Shown piece after piece: positions 25,084 through 34,695 of a stretch of 64,000 bases of DNA (the first letter of the stretch is position 1; each line of letters opens with the position of its first letter). Under the pieces are notes generated by a model. The model did no database searches and was not told where the DNA came from. It was given only the letters and a program-made list of their open reading frames with translations. The stretch covers positions 1-64,000 of the forward strand of contig CAZMGG010000006.1 in NCBI GenBank assembly GCA_964565715.1. Direction: 5' to 3'. This DNA comes from CAZMGG01 sp964565715. GTDB lineage: Bacteria; Planctomycetota; UBA1135; UBA2386. A program made the translations under genes and the position numbers.

Positions 25084-27822
25084 ATGCGGTTCGTGCTGGT
25101 GTTGCTCGGTTGTCTCGTGCCGACCAGTGCCCTGCTGCCCGCCCAGGCGCTGCGCGTGCCGCTCGCCGAGCAACTGCCCGCGCTGGCTCTCCTGAGCACG
25201 TGGCAGCAGGTCCTCGACACGACGTCGGGACCGGTGGCAATCCGCCACCGCGGCGCCTTTCCGGTGGGCGACGGCGAGGTGTTCGGCTGCTTCGGGCTCG
25301 CCGATCGCGCTGCCACGGTGCAGTCGCTGTCGGGACCGACCTACCAGACCGACGAGCCGTGGGCGCCGGACGGTCACTTCGGCGCGCAGCGGTTCGCGTT
25401 GCGGGTCGCTGGCCAGGACCTGGAGCTGCCGCGGCAGACCGTGGCGCGAGTGCGGGGCGCCAACTTCGTCGTCACCGAGGATCGCGGGCCGCATGGCGTC
25501 GCCCTGGTCACGCTCAACTTCGCGGTGCCGGGGCAGCGCAGCCTGTTCCGCCTCGTGGAGGTGCAGAATGGCGGCGAGGCCACCTTGGCGGACGTCGAAC
25601 TGCTCGCCGAAGCGCCGCAGGCCGAGGCGGCAGGCGACGTCCTCCGCGCCGACTACCCGTCGCCGGTGCGGCCATACCGCGCGGAGTTCGCGTTCACGGC
25701 CAAGGCGACCGTCGCCGGCAACCGGCTCACGCACCTTCTTGGCACCCTGCCGCCCGGCGGCGTGGCCCGGGTCGGCTTCGTCGTGCGGATGTCGCGACGG
25801 GACGAGCCCGCCGCGACCGCCCTGCCCACCGCCACCGCCGCCGTGGAGGAGCAGGCCGGCCGGTGTCTGGCCTGGTGGCGTGAGCGCTTGCGCGACACCG
25901 CCCGCGTCACCAGCGATCCGCCGCGGGTCGCGGACCTGATCGAGGACTGGAAGGTCGTGCTCCTGACCCAGCGGAGCAGCGCCGCCGGCCTGTACGCGGG
26001 GCTGGTCAACCATCGCGTCTGCCGCGTGCGCGAACTGGCCGGGCCGCTGCTGCTCTGCCTGCGCTACCACCTGTGGAGCGATGCGCGCTGCGTGTTGCAG
26101 GCGATCGGTCGGGCGGCGGGACGCAGCGGCGTCCTGCCCCAGGAACTGCCCCTCGACGTGGCCTGGAATACGGCGGACGTCACGGACGTGGAATGGGCCC
26201 GGATGTCGGTGCCTGCCGGCGGGCTCGGCAGCCTGGTGGTGTTGTTCCACCACTGGTACTGGCGCGCCAGCGGCGATCTGGAACTGGTGCGGGCGCACCT
26301 GCCGTTCCTGCAGCGCTGCCTCGACGGTCAGTCCTTCACGGCGGACGGCCTGCAGGCGTTCGGCGGCGACGAGGCGCATCTGCGGCTGCACGGGCTGCTG
26401 GGCGACCGGCTCGACGCGGGGGCGGCCCTGGTGGCGCACGATCCCGCCGCCGGCCGGGTCGCGGCGTCGCTCGACGCCAACGTCGCGTTCCTGATGGCCA
26501 ATCTGGCCATGGGCGAACTCCGCTTCGCCCTCGACCGGGACGGCGGCGCCACGCCTGCGGCCGGCGAGGAGACCTCCCGCATCGATCCCGTGTTCCTGCA
26601 ACGGGCCATCGAGGTGGGGCTGTTGACCGAGCGGCGGTTCTGGCGCGGTGGGGAAGGGCGCTTCGCAGCGGCCCTGTCGCCGATCGGGGCCGAGGCGCAT
26701 CCGGTGCCCATCGCCGACTGCAACCTCCGCCTGCAATGGCTGGGTTGGACGTTCGCGTCCGCGGAGCGCAACCGCCACAACCTGCGCGGCACGCTGCGGG
26801 AACTCTGGCGGGCACCGGACGCGGTGCGCGTCGGCCTGACTCCAGGCACCGGCTTCGCCACCGGCGCCACCCAGGGGTTGCTGCTCTATTCGCTGACCGA
26901 TCTCGACGATCGGAGCCGGGACGGTGCGCTCGCCGAACTGCTGCGCATGGCGGGACCCGCCGGCGAGTGGGGCGAACTGGTCGACCCGGACGGACTGCCC
27001 ACGGGCATGCGCGTGGACCGGCCAGATCGCTGTCAGCCGGGTCCGAGCGGCATCAACCTCGACGCGATCTGCTTCGCCCTCACGGGCATCCGCTACGCGG
27101 CCGTGCCGGGCTGGGACGTCCGCCAGCAGGCGCGCTTCCGGCCCCGGCTGCCGCCCGCTACCACGGCGATCGACTTTCGCGACATCCGGCGGGACGGTCG
27201 GCACCTGCACCTGCACATGGACCAGCGACTGGCGCGGATGACGCCCGCGGAACGGGAGCGCCTGGTGACGCTGGTCGAGAAGGGCATGGTGCCGGCGCGT
27301 GATCCCGAGCAGGAGCTGCCCCGCTTCACCTACCGCGTCGAGATGCTGAACGCGCCGCCGGATGCCGCCCACATCGTCTGCGGCGTCAACCTGGGCCGTG
27401 GCATGGACGTGCAATACCTCGCCGCCAGCATGCCGTCGTTCGGGGATACCTGGGATCCGCCGTTGGATCCGCAGGACCATTGGCCGGCGCCCGGCGCGGC
27501 GGCGGCGTGGGCGCCTCGCGCACCCACCGAACCACCGGCGAGCTACGACACGCTGGTGCTGGCGCTGCGGCCGGGTGCAGGCGACCGGCACGGCAAGGAC
27601 GGCGTGGTGACTGTCGACGCCGGCCTGCCATGGTCAGCCAGTGACCTGCCGAAGCTGTGGCTCACCGCCGAAGGCACGCGACGATGCCGTCGCATCGTGT
27701 TCGAGCCGGGCGTCCTCGACGGCGGCGCCGCCGCCGCGAAGCCGCCCGGGTTCTGGCGGCAACCCGTCCTGCGTGACGCCCTGGCGGCCTTCACGGCGGC
27801 CGGGGGCGTCATCGAGCAGTAG
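25084..27822 (+). CDS. Exported glycoside-hydrolase-like protein, (alpha/alpha)6-type fold suspected
   Basis: A 912-residue protein with a signal peptide (MRFVLVLLGCLVPTSALLPAQ); the ATG at 25084 is chosen for that reason. An N-terminal beta-rich region (about 30-270) carries DGEVFGCFGLADR and FRLVEVQNGGEATLADVELL, as in the beta-sandwich domains of large glycosidases. A helical central domain (about 280-640) carries DWKVVLLTQRSSAAGLYAG, LGSLVVLFHHWYWRASGDL, FLQRCLDG and FGGDEAHLRLHG, which resembles six-hairpin glycosidases. The Trp- and Asp-rich segment LPLDVAWNTADVTDVEWAR may be part of the active site. The C-terminal 270 residues are unassigned. Catalytic acids are not identified with confidence, so the substrate is unknown. 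It is probably a periplasmic or surface polysaccharide-degrading enzyme (inference). Confidence 0.7.
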   Translation: MRFVLVLLGCLVPTSALLPAQALRVPLAEQLPALALLSTWQQVLDTTSGPVAIRHRGAFPVGDGEVFGCFGLADRAATVQSLSGPTYQTDEPWAPDGHFGAQRFALRVAGQDLELPRQTVARVRGANFVVTEDRGPHGVALVTLNFAVPGQRSLFRLVEVQNGGEATLADVELLAEAPQAEAAGDVLRADYPSPVRPYRAEFAFTAKATVAGNRLTHLLGTLPPGGVARVGFVVRMSRRDEPAATALPTATAAVEEQAGRCLAWWRERLRDTARVTSDPPRVADLIEDWKVVLLTQRSSAAGLYAGLVNHRVCRVRELAGPLLLCLRYHLWSDARCVLQAIGRAAGRSGVLPQELPLDVAWNTADVTDVEWARMSVPAGGLGSLVVLFHHWYWRASGDLELVRAHLPFLQRCLDGQSFTADGLQAFGGDEAHLRLHGLLGDRLDAGAALVAHDPAAGRVAASLDANVAFLMANLAMGELRFALDRDGGATPAAGEETSRIDPVFLQRAIEVGLLTERRFWRGGEGRFAAALSPIGAEAHPVPIADCNLRLQWLGWTFASAERNRHNLRGTLRELWRAPDAVRVGLTPGTGFATGATQGLLLYSLTDLDDRSRDGALAELLRMAGPAGEWGELVDPDGLPTGMRVDRPDRCQPGPSGINLDAICFALTGIRYAAVPGWDVRQQARFRPRLPPATTAIDFRDIRRDGRHLHLHMDQRLARMTPAERERLVTLVEKGMVPARDPEQELPRFTYRVEMLNAPPDAAHIVCGVNLGRGMDVQYLAASMPSFGDTWDPPLDPQDHWPAPGAAAAWAPRAPTEPPASYDTLVLALRPGAGDRHGKDGVVTVDAGLPWSASDLPKLWLTAEGTRRCRRIVFEPGVLDGGAAAAKPPGFWRQPVLRDALAAFTAAGGVIEQ

Positions 27823-27852
27823 GACGGGTCGCCACGCCTTGCAGGCGGATGG

Positions 27853-28938
27853 CTACAGGTGGGTGAACTGCGTCACCAGCGCGTAGCCGACGCACGACGT
27901 GAAGTACACGCCGTCGGTGGCGGTGGTGCCGCCGGCATTGTTGAAGATGCGCGTGGCGAGGTTGACCCGCGTCGTGTTCGGCGCCGGCGTGATCACCTGG
28001 CGGCCGTTGGAGGCGCAGAACTCGATCGGATCGGGCCGGCCGAGGTCGAGCGCGAACACCTGCGAGGTCAGCGGCACGCCGCCGCCGAAGTTCGGGATCA
28101 CGATGGTCGCGCCCGCCGGGTTGCTGGTGGTCATCGCACCGGCGCCATCGGTGAAGCCCATGAACTGGGTCAGCACCGCATCGGTGTAGACGGTGGAGCA
28201 CAGACCCGGCACCGTCAGCATCGGATTGCTGAAGCCGACCGCCAGGAAGCACGCCGAGTTGACCGGGCCGGCGGTCACCGTCGAGTTCATCGACAGGGTG
28301 CCGGCGATGTCGTGGCAGGTGAAGGTGTGGGTCATCGGCGCGGTGTTGCCCAGGGCGGTGCAGCCGGTGCCGGTGATCGTGGAGGTCCCGGCGGTGACCA
28401 CGCCCTGCTCGGCATCGACCGAGCCGTTGGTTCCGCTGCTGGTGTTGCCGTAGTAGGCCAGCTCCCAGACCAGCGAGTTGTTGCCGTTGTAGACGAACGG
28501 CTGCGGCAGGATCAGATCCATGGCGCCGGTGAAGGGGTTCGGGCCGGGGCTCACGGCCTGGCCGGTGGGGCCGAAGGTGATCAGCGATCGTGGGATCATC
28601 AGCGTCTTGCCGCCGATGTAGTTCGCGTCGAGGTTCCAGCTCGGCGACAGCGCGTGGCGACCGTGGCCCATGTAGAGCTCGAGGTCATGCACGCGGGTGC
28701 CGGTGTAGTTGGTCGTGGCCGCCGTGACGCGGAATGACAACTGCGTGATGACCCGCGGCGTCGTGCCGAGGTCGCTGTGGAGCTGCAGATAGCGGCGCTG
28801 GACCGTGCTGCTGAACGGGAACGAGTTGCTGCCGCTGCCCTCGACGGTGGCGGCGCCGTTGGGCGAGACGATGGTGCCGCCCTGGGCCAGGGCGACGGAC
28901 GCAAGGGTGAGTGCGGTGGCGAGTCGGAGTGTCAGCAT
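27853..28938 (-). CDS. Exported protein with the shared C-terminal surface-type domain
   Basis: A 361-residue protein of unknown function. The signal peptide is MLTLRLATALTLASVALAQ. The mature N-terminus (TIVSPNGAATVEGSGSNSF) resembles the opening of the two PKD-domain paralogues encoded divergently at 29207 and 31362 (VVPNG, then GSNAFPWG or TSNSIPWG). The middle has a hydrophobic, Thr/Asn-rich beta pattern. The last 130 residues contain SACFLAVGFSNPM, LTQFMGFTDGAGAMTTSNP and IVIPNFGGGVPLTSQVFALD, which is the pattern shared with other exported proteins in this window. There is no catalytic motif. It is likely a surface or periplasmic structural protein. A GGTAAGCT element 51 bases before the ATG may be its promoter. 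Confidence 0.78.
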   Translation of the reverse strand: MLTLRLATALTLASVALAQGGTIVSPNGAATVEGSGSNSFPFSSTVQRRYLQLHSDLGTTPRVITQLSFRVTAATTNYTGTRVHDLELYMGHGRHALSPSWNLDANYIGGKTLMIPRSLITFGPTGQAVSPGPNPFTGAMDLILPQPFVYNGNNSLVWELAYYGNTSSGTNGSVDAEQGVVTAGTSTITGTGCTALGNTAPMTHTFTCHDIAGTLSMNSTVTAGPVNSACFLAVGFSNPMLTVPGLCSTVYTDAVLTQFMGFTDGAGAMTTSNPAGATIVIPNFGGGVPLTSQVFALDLGRPDPIEFCASNGRQVITPAPNTTRVNLATRIFNNAGGTTATDGVYFTSCVGYALVTQFTHL

Positions 28939-28989
28939 GGAGGACTCTCTGTGCGGGTTGCCGGGGAAATGGAAAGGAACGCGGGCGGG

Positions 28990-28997
28990 AGCTTACC
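28990..28997 (-). promoter_or_regulatory. Putative -10 element GGTAAGCT
   Basis: Read on the minus strand the sequence is GGTAAGCT followed by CCCGCC, 51 bases before the ATG at 28938. It fits the TAnnnT pattern plus GC-rich downstream sequence seen elsewhere in the window. The whole 268-base divergent region between 28938 and 29207 contains no gene. Besides the two promoter candidates it holds a 15-base palindrome, CCATGCC-C-GGCATGG, at 29097-29111. Confidence 0.3.
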
Positions 28998-29169
28998 TGG
29001 GCGCCACGCCACTCGCGCTCCGGACACCCACGCGGGAGGTTGGCGGCCTGCCGTAAGTGCCGCGTGTCCGGGCGGTTGGATTGGCGGCTCCACGCGCCAT
29101 GCCCGGCATGGAGACAATTCCGGTACGACACATCCGGATTGCGGTCCCTGCCCGACTTGCGACCGCCGG

Positions 29170-29177
29170 GCTACCCT
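29170..29177 (+). promoter_or_regulatory. Putative -10 element GCTACCCT
   Basis: GCTACCCT followed by GGCGCGC lies 29 bases before the ATG at 29207 and fits the recurring GCTAnnnT motif. It would drive the two PKD-domain paralogues as one transcript. Confidence 0.4.
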
Positions 29178-29206
29178 GGCGCGCTGCCCCAGATCGGACC
29201 CCGCCG

Positions 29207-31336
29207 ATGCGCACCGTGCGCCTTGCTCTCGCGGCCCTGGCCGGCCTGGCCGCGCCCGCCCTCGCCCAGAACACCCACGTCGTCCCCAACGGCTTCGCCA
29301 ACGTCGATGGCACCGGCAGCAATGCCTTCCCATGGGGGCGCGGCTCGCTCGCCTCCCTGCGCGGCATGCTGTTCTGGGACAGCAGCCATTTCACCAACGC
29401 CGGCATCAACCAGAAGATGCTGATCTCGCGGCTGCGCTGGCGCGCCGACAAGCAGACCACGGCGGTGACCTGGCGTGGCGGCACCTACCAGGCCTCGACG
29501 GTCGACATCGGCAGCCTGGTCGGACTCGACGCCAACAGCCCGAGCACCAACTTCCAGACCAACCTGAACGCCTGCACCGGCGTGATCCGCGCCTACACCG
29601 GGCCGGTGGTGCTGCAGCCCGGCAGCGTGCCCAGCGGCAACCAGATCGGCCCGTGGGTCGCCGACATCGTCCTGGACCGCTTCTTCGTCTACGACCCGGC
29701 CAGCGGCGCCGATCTGATGATCGACACCGACATCCCGCCGGGCACCGCGGCGGGCGTCGAGGGCGTCCAGCTCGACCTGAACAACACCTCGCTCGGCGCC
29801 ACCCTCACCACCACGACCTACGCGGCCACCGGCACCCGCACCACCAACCGCTGCATGGTGATGGAGGTCACCTGGGTGCCGGCGGTGGGCCTGTTCGCCG
29901 GCTTCACCGCCAACGTCAAGAGCGGCACCGCGCCGCTGGCCGTGCAGTTCACCGATCACTCCTACACGTCGGATCCGGGCGGCGTGCTCAGCTGGGCCTG
30001 GGACCTGGATGGCGACAGCGTCATCGACTCGACGGCGCAGAACCCCAGCTGGACCTACGCCACCTGCGGCACCTGGAACGTGTCGCTGACGGTCACCGAT
30101 GCCGCCAATCCCGCCAGCACCCAGACCCGGACCGGCTACATCAGCACCGACGACGTCGCCCCGGACTTCACCTGGGCGGCGGTGAGCCCGGGCTTCTGGC
30201 AGCTCACCGACACCACCACGCCGCCGGCGAACGCCTGGGACTGGGACTTCGACGGCGACAACGTCACCGACTCGACCCTGCAGAACCCGGTGGCGGCCCT
30301 GCCGCGCAGCATCTCGTCGGTCCGCCTGACCGCCACGCGCAACTGCAAGTCCGTTTCGGCGACCCGGCGCTTCCTGACCACGCCGGCGTCGCTCACCACG
30401 CAGCTCGCCGGCGGCACCGGCCATTTCAGCACGTTCGCCGGCAACCCCGGGGTCGGGAACTTCATGGACATCTCGGTGACCGCGCCGGAGGGCATCACCA
30501 TCTGCGGCGTCACCCTGGCGTCCTACAACATGGTCGGGCCGATCGACTACCGCATCTACGTGACGCCGGACACGTTCCTCAACAAGGACGGCAACGCCGC
30601 CGAGTGGCGCCTGGCCGGCAGCGGCAGCGGCTGGGTCAACGGCGGCACGGCTGCCGCGCCGACGTTCCCGCAGGTGGCGCTCGACCAGCCCTTCTACCTG
30701 CCCGCCGGCAACTACGGGCTGGCGCTCTACAGCGTCGAGGGCATCCCCGGCAACTACGTGGTGTCCACGGCGTCGGCGCTCGGCCCCTACAGCAACTCCG
30801 ACCTGACCCTGTTCCCGAATCCGGGTCTGGTGCCGGGACGGCTGCGGCAGGGGCTGTTCGCCGGCACGATGAACGCGCCGCGCACCTGGAACGGCACGAT
30901 CCACTACACCAAGGCCAGCCTGAACGGCGAGGGCGGCTACGGGGTGTTCGCGCCGGGCTGCTTCGGCTCCTTCGGCATCCCGGGCAATGTCGCGCTGCAG
31001 CCGCCGCGGCTCGGCCAGACGATGGTGATCGAGCTGAGCAACCTGCCGCTCAATGCCGCCTTCCTCCTGGTCGGCTTCAGCAACACCAACTCGAGCCTGG
31101 GCTCGCTGCCGCTGGACCTGACCGCGCTGGGCGCGCCGGGTTGCTTCGGCCGCGTCAGCAGCGACATCGCGGTGCTCGTCACCGGCGCCAACAACCGGGC
31201 GACCTGGTCGCTGGCGATCCCGAACAGCCCGCTCTACCTGTCCAACTTCCTGTTCACCCAGGGGCTGTCCCTGGACGGCATCAACACGCTCGGCGCGGTG
31301 CCCTCCGACGCCGCCGGCCTGGTGGTGGGCAACTGA
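29207..31336 (+). CDS. Exported PKD-domain protein, paralogue A
   Basis: A 709-residue exported protein. Signal peptide: MRTVRLALAALAGLAAPALAQ. The N-terminal domain (about 22-225) begins HVVPNGFANVDGTGSNAFPWG. Two PKD-type immunoglobulin-like domains follow at about 228-315 (GFTANVKSGTAPLAVQFTD, then LSWAWDLDGDSVIDS) and 318-395 (AWDWDFDGDNVTDST). A beta-rich domain at about 395-570 includes FYLPAGNYGLALYSVEGIPG. The C-terminal domain from about 580 holds FAPGCFGSFGIPG, AFLLVGFSNTNSSLGSLP and LTALGAPGCFGRVSSD, the module shared by exported proteins here. PKD domains usually serve in binding or as spacers. No enzyme motif is present. It is collinear with the next gene along its whole length and separated by 25 bases, which indicates a tandem duplication. 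Confidence 0.88.
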   Translation: MRTVRLALAALAGLAAPALAQNTHVVPNGFANVDGTGSNAFPWGRGSLASLRGMLFWDSSHFTNAGINQKMLISRLRWRADKQTTAVTWRGGTYQASTVDIGSLVGLDANSPSTNFQTNLNACTGVIRAYTGPVVLQPGSVPSGNQIGPWVADIVLDRFFVYDPASGADLMIDTDIPPGTAAGVEGVQLDLNNTSLGATLTTTTYAATGTRTTNRCMVMEVTWVPAVGLFAGFTANVKSGTAPLAVQFTDHSYTSDPGGVLSWAWDLDGDSVIDSTAQNPSWTYATCGTWNVSLTVTDAANPASTQTRTGYISTDDVAPDFTWAAVSPGFWQLTDTTTPPANAWDWDFDGDNVTDSTLQNPVAALPRSISSVRLTATRNCKSVSATRRFLTTPASLTTQLAGGTGHFSTFAGNPGVGNFMDISVTAPEGITICGVTLASYNMVGPIDYRIYVTPDTFLNKDGNAAEWRLAGSGSGWVNGGTAAAPTFPQVALDQPFYLPAGNYGLALYSVEGIPGNYVVSTASALGPYSNSDLTLFPNPGLVPGRLRQGLFAGTMNAPRTWNGTIHYTKASLNGEGGYGVFAPGCFGSFGIPGNVALQPPRLGQTMVIELSNLPLNAAFLLVGFSNTNSSLGSLPLDLTALGAPGCFGRVSSDIAVLVTGANNRATWSLAIPNSPLYLSNFLFTQGLSLDGINTLGAVPSDAAGLVVGN

Positions 31337-31361
31337 GATCGGCCGGCAAACAGGCGGAACG

Positions 31362-33482
31362 ATGTCCAAGACAGCCATGATCCTGGTCGCCGCGGCGCTC
31401 GGTGCGCTGGCGGCGCCCGCCCGCGCCCAGTCCACCCACGTGGTGCCGAACGGCTACGCCGCGGCCGAGGGCAGCACCAGCAACAGCATCCCGTGGGGCC
31501 GCGGCGCCGCGGCGTCGACCCGCGCGCAGATGCTCTACGACAGCGCCAACTTCACCGCCGGCGGCATCACCCAGCCGATCGTCATCACGCGCTTGCGCTG
31601 GCGGGCCAACGCGACCGCCGCCACCTGGGCCGGCGGCACCTACTCCGCCGCCACGGTCCGCATGGCCACGGCGGCGGTCGACGCGCTGCAGCCGTCGGCG
31701 ACGTTCGCCGCCAACCTCGGCCCCGACGTGACCACGGTCCACTCCGGGCCGGTGACGGTGCAGGCCGGCGCCGGCGGCGGCATCGCCATGCGGGGCCCCT
31801 GGATCGTCGACGTGCCGCTCGCCCCCGGCTTCGTCTATCGGCCGGGGCTCGGCAACGACCTGGTGATCGACGTCGACATCCCGCCGGGCACGGCGCCGGG
31901 CATGGGCCTCGTCCAGCTCGACGCCCAGGGCCCCGGCTGCCAGGCCAGCCTGGTGGCCAACACCAGCGCCTATCCCTGGCCCACCGGCAACGTCAGCCTC
32001 AACCATGGCCTGGTGATGGAGCTGACCTGGGCGCCGGCGCCGGGCCTGTTCGCCGACTTCAGCGCGTCGACGACGGGCGGGCCTTCGCCGCTCACGGTGC
32101 AGTTCACCGATCGCAGCGTCAGCTCGGACCCGAACGGCGTGCTGGTGTGGATCTGGGACTTCGATGGCGACGGCCTGCCCGACTCCAACCAGCAGAACCC
32201 GACCTGGGTCTATCAGGGCTGCGGCGCGTTCCAGGTGTCGCTGACGGTGGTGGACTCGATCCACAGCCCCGACACGCTGACCCGACCCGGCCTGATCGTC
32301 ACCGACACGATCACCGCCGACTTCACCTGGTCACGGGTGGGGGCGTCGCTGCAATTCACCGACCGCACGGTGCCACCGGCCACGGCGTGGGCCTGGGACT
32401 TCGACGGCGACCAGGTGATCGACTCGACGCTGCAGCACCCGCAGGCCAGCCTGCTGAGCTGCCGCCAGGACGTGACGCTCATCGCCACGCGCCATTGCCG
32501 GACCAGCAGCGCCACCCGCGCCGTGGTGACGGCGCCGCTGCTGGCCACCACGGTGCTGACCGGTGGCGCCGGCATCTCCCACAACAACACCGTCGGCACG
32601 CTGTTCGACGTCGACGTGACCGCCGCCGAGGGCATCAGCGTGTGCGGCGTGACGATCGGCACCTTCGCCAGCACGGCGCCCTTCACCTGCCAGGTGTTCG
32701 CCACCGCCGGCGGCTACCTGGGCAAGGAATCGAACGCCGCCGCCTGGCGGCAGGTGGCCACCGGCACCGGCAGCCGCAGCGGCGGCACCGCCGGTGCGCC
32801 GTCGCTCAACGAGGTGGCGCTGAGCGCGCCGTTCTACCTGGCGCCGGGCCGCCACGGCCTGGCGGTCTTCATGAACGGCGGTGGCACCAGCTACATCGCC
32901 TACACGCCGCAGGCGCTGGGCCCGTTCGCCAACGCCGACCTGACCGTGATCCCCGATCCAGCCAATGCGCCGGGGGTGGTGCGCACCACGCTGTTCACCG
33001 CCGCCGGCAACGTCGTGCGTCCCGGCACCTGGAACGGCAGCCTGCACTACACGCGGGCGAGCCTGACCGGCACGCCGGGCTACGGCCAGCTCGGCCCGGG
33101 CTGCGCCGGGCCGCTCGGCATCCCGGGCAACAACGCGCTGGCCCTGCCGCGGCTTGGCCAGCAGGTCATCGTCGAGGTCACCAACCTGCCGGCCAGCTCG
33201 GCGTTCTTCATCCTCGGCTTCAGCCGCACCGCCTCGATCTTCGGGCCGCTGCCGCTGGATCTGGCCGGCTTCGGCGCGCCGGGCTGCTTCGCCCGGGTCA
33301 GCAGCGAGGGCGTGGTGCTGCTGGTGGGCGGCAACGGCAGCGCCACCTGGACCCTGCCGATCCCCAACCAGGTCGCGCTGCTCGGCCAGCAGTTCTTCAC
33401 CCAGGCCCTCGCGTTCAGCCCCAACACCAATGCGCTCGGCGCGGTGACCTCCGATGCCGCCGCGGCGGTGGTGGGCAACTGA
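31362..33482 (+). CDS. Exported PKD-domain protein, paralogue B
   Basis: A 706-residue protein, collinear with the preceding gene. The signal peptide (MSKTAMILVAAALGALAAPARAQ) is followed by HVVPNGYAAAEGSTSNSIPWG, then two PKD-like domains (SPLTVQFTDRSVSSDPNG, LVWIWDFDGDGLPDSNQQ and AWDWDFDGDQVIDSTLQ-like sequence), FYLAPGRHGLAVFMNGGG, and a C-terminal FILGFSRTASIFGPLP and LAGFGAPGCFARVSSEG. The final residues (AVTSDAAAAVVGN) match paralogue A (AVPSDAAGLVVGN). It shares the operon with paralogue A and has no separate promoter that I can see in the 25-base gap. The two probably do similar jobs at the cell surface or in exported material; nothing indicates a ligand. It is convergent with argJ, 18 bases away. 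Confidence 0.88.
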   Translation: MSKTAMILVAAALGALAAPARAQSTHVVPNGYAAAEGSTSNSIPWGRGAAASTRAQMLYDSANFTAGGITQPIVITRLRWRANATAATWAGGTYSAATVRMATAAVDALQPSATFAANLGPDVTTVHSGPVTVQAGAGGGIAMRGPWIVDVPLAPGFVYRPGLGNDLVIDVDIPPGTAPGMGLVQLDAQGPGCQASLVANTSAYPWPTGNVSLNHGLVMELTWAPAPGLFADFSASTTGGPSPLTVQFTDRSVSSDPNGVLVWIWDFDGDGLPDSNQQNPTWVYQGCGAFQVSLTVVDSIHSPDTLTRPGLIVTDTITADFTWSRVGASLQFTDRTVPPATAWAWDFDGDQVIDSTLQHPQASLLSCRQDVTLIATRHCRTSSATRAVVTAPLLATTVLTGGAGISHNNTVGTLFDVDVTAAEGISVCGVTIGTFASTAPFTCQVFATAGGYLGKESNAAAWRQVATGTGSRSGGTAGAPSLNEVALSAPFYLAPGRHGLAVFMNGGGTSYIAYTPQALGPFANADLTVIPDPANAPGVVRTTLFTAAGNVVRPGTWNGSLHYTRASLTGTPGYGQLGPGCAGPLGIPGNNALALPRLGQQVIVEVTNLPASSAFFILGFSRTASIFGPLPLDLAGFGAPGCFARVSSEGVVLLVGGNGSATWTLPIPNQVALLGQQFFTQALAFSPNTNALGAVTSDAAAAVVGN

Positions 33483-33500
33483 CCGCCGGCGGCGCCGCCC

Positions 33501-34685
33501 TCAGGTCCGGTAGTCGGCGTTGATCTGCACGTAGTCCTTGGTCAGGTCGCAGCTCCAGACGTCGGCCGCGGCGCTGCCGCGGGCGAGGTCGACGCCGAGC
33601 ACGACCTCGACCTGCTCCTGCAGGTGCCGGCTGGCCTGCTTCTCGCGTTCGGGGTGCGGCACGCCGCGGGTGTAGACCTCGGCGTCGCCGACCCAGACCC
33701 GGGCCTGGCCGGCGTCGAACGGCACGCCGCAGCGGCCCGCCGCCGACAGGATGCGGCCCCAGTTGGGATCGCGGCCGGCCACCGCGGTCTTCACCAGCGG
33801 GCTGGTGGCGATGGTGCGGCCGACCAGCGTCGCCTCGGCCTCGTCGGCGGCGGCACGCACCTGGATCGTCAGCAGCCGCGTGGCGCCCTCGCCGTCCTTG
33901 GCGATGAGCCGGGCGAGTTGCTGGCCCGCCTGGGTGACCTGCGCGGCGAACGCCGGCGTCGAGCAGCCCTGGCCGCCGGCCCACAGGATCACCGTGTCGT
34001 TGGGCGAGGTGTCGCCGTCGATGGTCACCCGGTGGAAGCTGCGATCGGCGGCGGCCCGCAGGATCTGCGCCAGATCGCCGCTCGGGCCGGCGTCGCACAG
34101 GAGATAGCCGAGCATCGTCGCCATGTCGGGGTGGACCATGCCCGCACCCTTGGCGAAGCCCACCACGCGGGCCTCGCCGCCGTCGGCCTCGAACGGCGCC
34201 TCGGCGATCTTCGGGAAGGTGTCGGTGGTCATGATGGCGCGGGCGAAGGCCTGGGCGCCGCCTGGCGACAGGCCCGCCACCAGCCCGTCGAGTCCGGCCA
34301 CCACCTTCGCCACCGGCAGCGGCGCGCCGATCGGCCCGGTGCTGTTCATCAGCACCTGCTCGACGGGACAATCGAGACGCTCGGCCAGCGCCGTGCACAC
34401 CGCCCGGGCGTCCTCGATGCCCTGCTGGCCGGTGGCGCAGTTGGCGTTGCGGGCGTTGACCAGGATCGCGCGGACCAGGCCGCCGCTGCGCTTCAGGTGC
34501 TCGCGGCACAGCGCGATGTGGGCGCCCTGCAGGCGGTTCTGGGTGTAGATCGCCGCCGCCGGACGCGGCTCGTCGCTGACCAGCAGGCCGAGATCGGAGT
34601 GCGACGGGTCCTTGCGCAGGCCGCAGTGGACGGCGGCGGCGCGGAAGCCCCTGGGCAGGGCGGGTGGGCGTTGGGCGTCGGGCAT
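33501..34685 (-). CDS. argJ: Bifunctional ornithine acetyltransferase/N-acetylglutamate synthase
   Basis: ArgJ moves the acetyl group from N-acetylornithine to glutamate, which closes the cyclic arginine pathway; the bifunctional form also uses acetyl-CoA. The 394-residue protein has the N-terminal PRGFRAAAVHCGLRK, VNARNANCATG and the self-cleavage site KGAGMVHPDMATMLGYL, in which Thr190 is the expected nucleophile of the beta chain. DGDTSPNDT, GEGATRLLTIQV and GRDPNWGRILSAAGR also match the family. The ATG at 34685 is chosen because longer in-frame starts add a low-complexity Arg-rich tract. The gene is 9 kb downstream of the end of the main arg operon and alone. It has its own GCTATCCT element 10 bases before the start. 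Confidence 0.96.
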   Translation of the reverse strand: MPDAQRPPALPRGFRAAAVHCGLRKDPSHSDLGLLVSDEPRPAAAIYTQNRLQGAHIALCREHLKRSGGLVRAILVNARNANCATGQQGIEDARAVCTALAERLDCPVEQVLMNSTGPIGAPLPVAKVVAGLDGLVAGLSPGGAQAFARAIMTTDTFPKIAEAPFEADGGEARVVGFAKGAGMVHPDMATMLGYLLCDAGPSGDLAQILRAAADRSFHRVTIDGDTSPNDTVILWAGGQGCSTPAFAAQVTQAGQQLARLIAKDGEGATRLLTIQVRAAADEAEATLVGRTIATSPLVKTAVAGRDPNWGRILSAAGRCGVPFDAGQARVWVGDAEVYTRGVPHPEREKQASRHLQEQVEVVLGVDLARGSAAADVWSCDLTKDYVQINADYRT

Positions 34686-34695
34686 CGGGGCGCGG

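Noticed and set aside
21154..27591. A 2145-codon open frame on the minus strand
   Set aside because: It covers four genuine genes on the other strand and psd in another frame, and shows no motif of its own.
29097..29111. Palindrome CCATGCC-C-GGCATGG in the divergent region
   Set aside because: It has 7-base arms with a 1-base centre, but it is GC-rich and unique here, so chance cannot be excluded. It is noted only within the promoter entry for that region.
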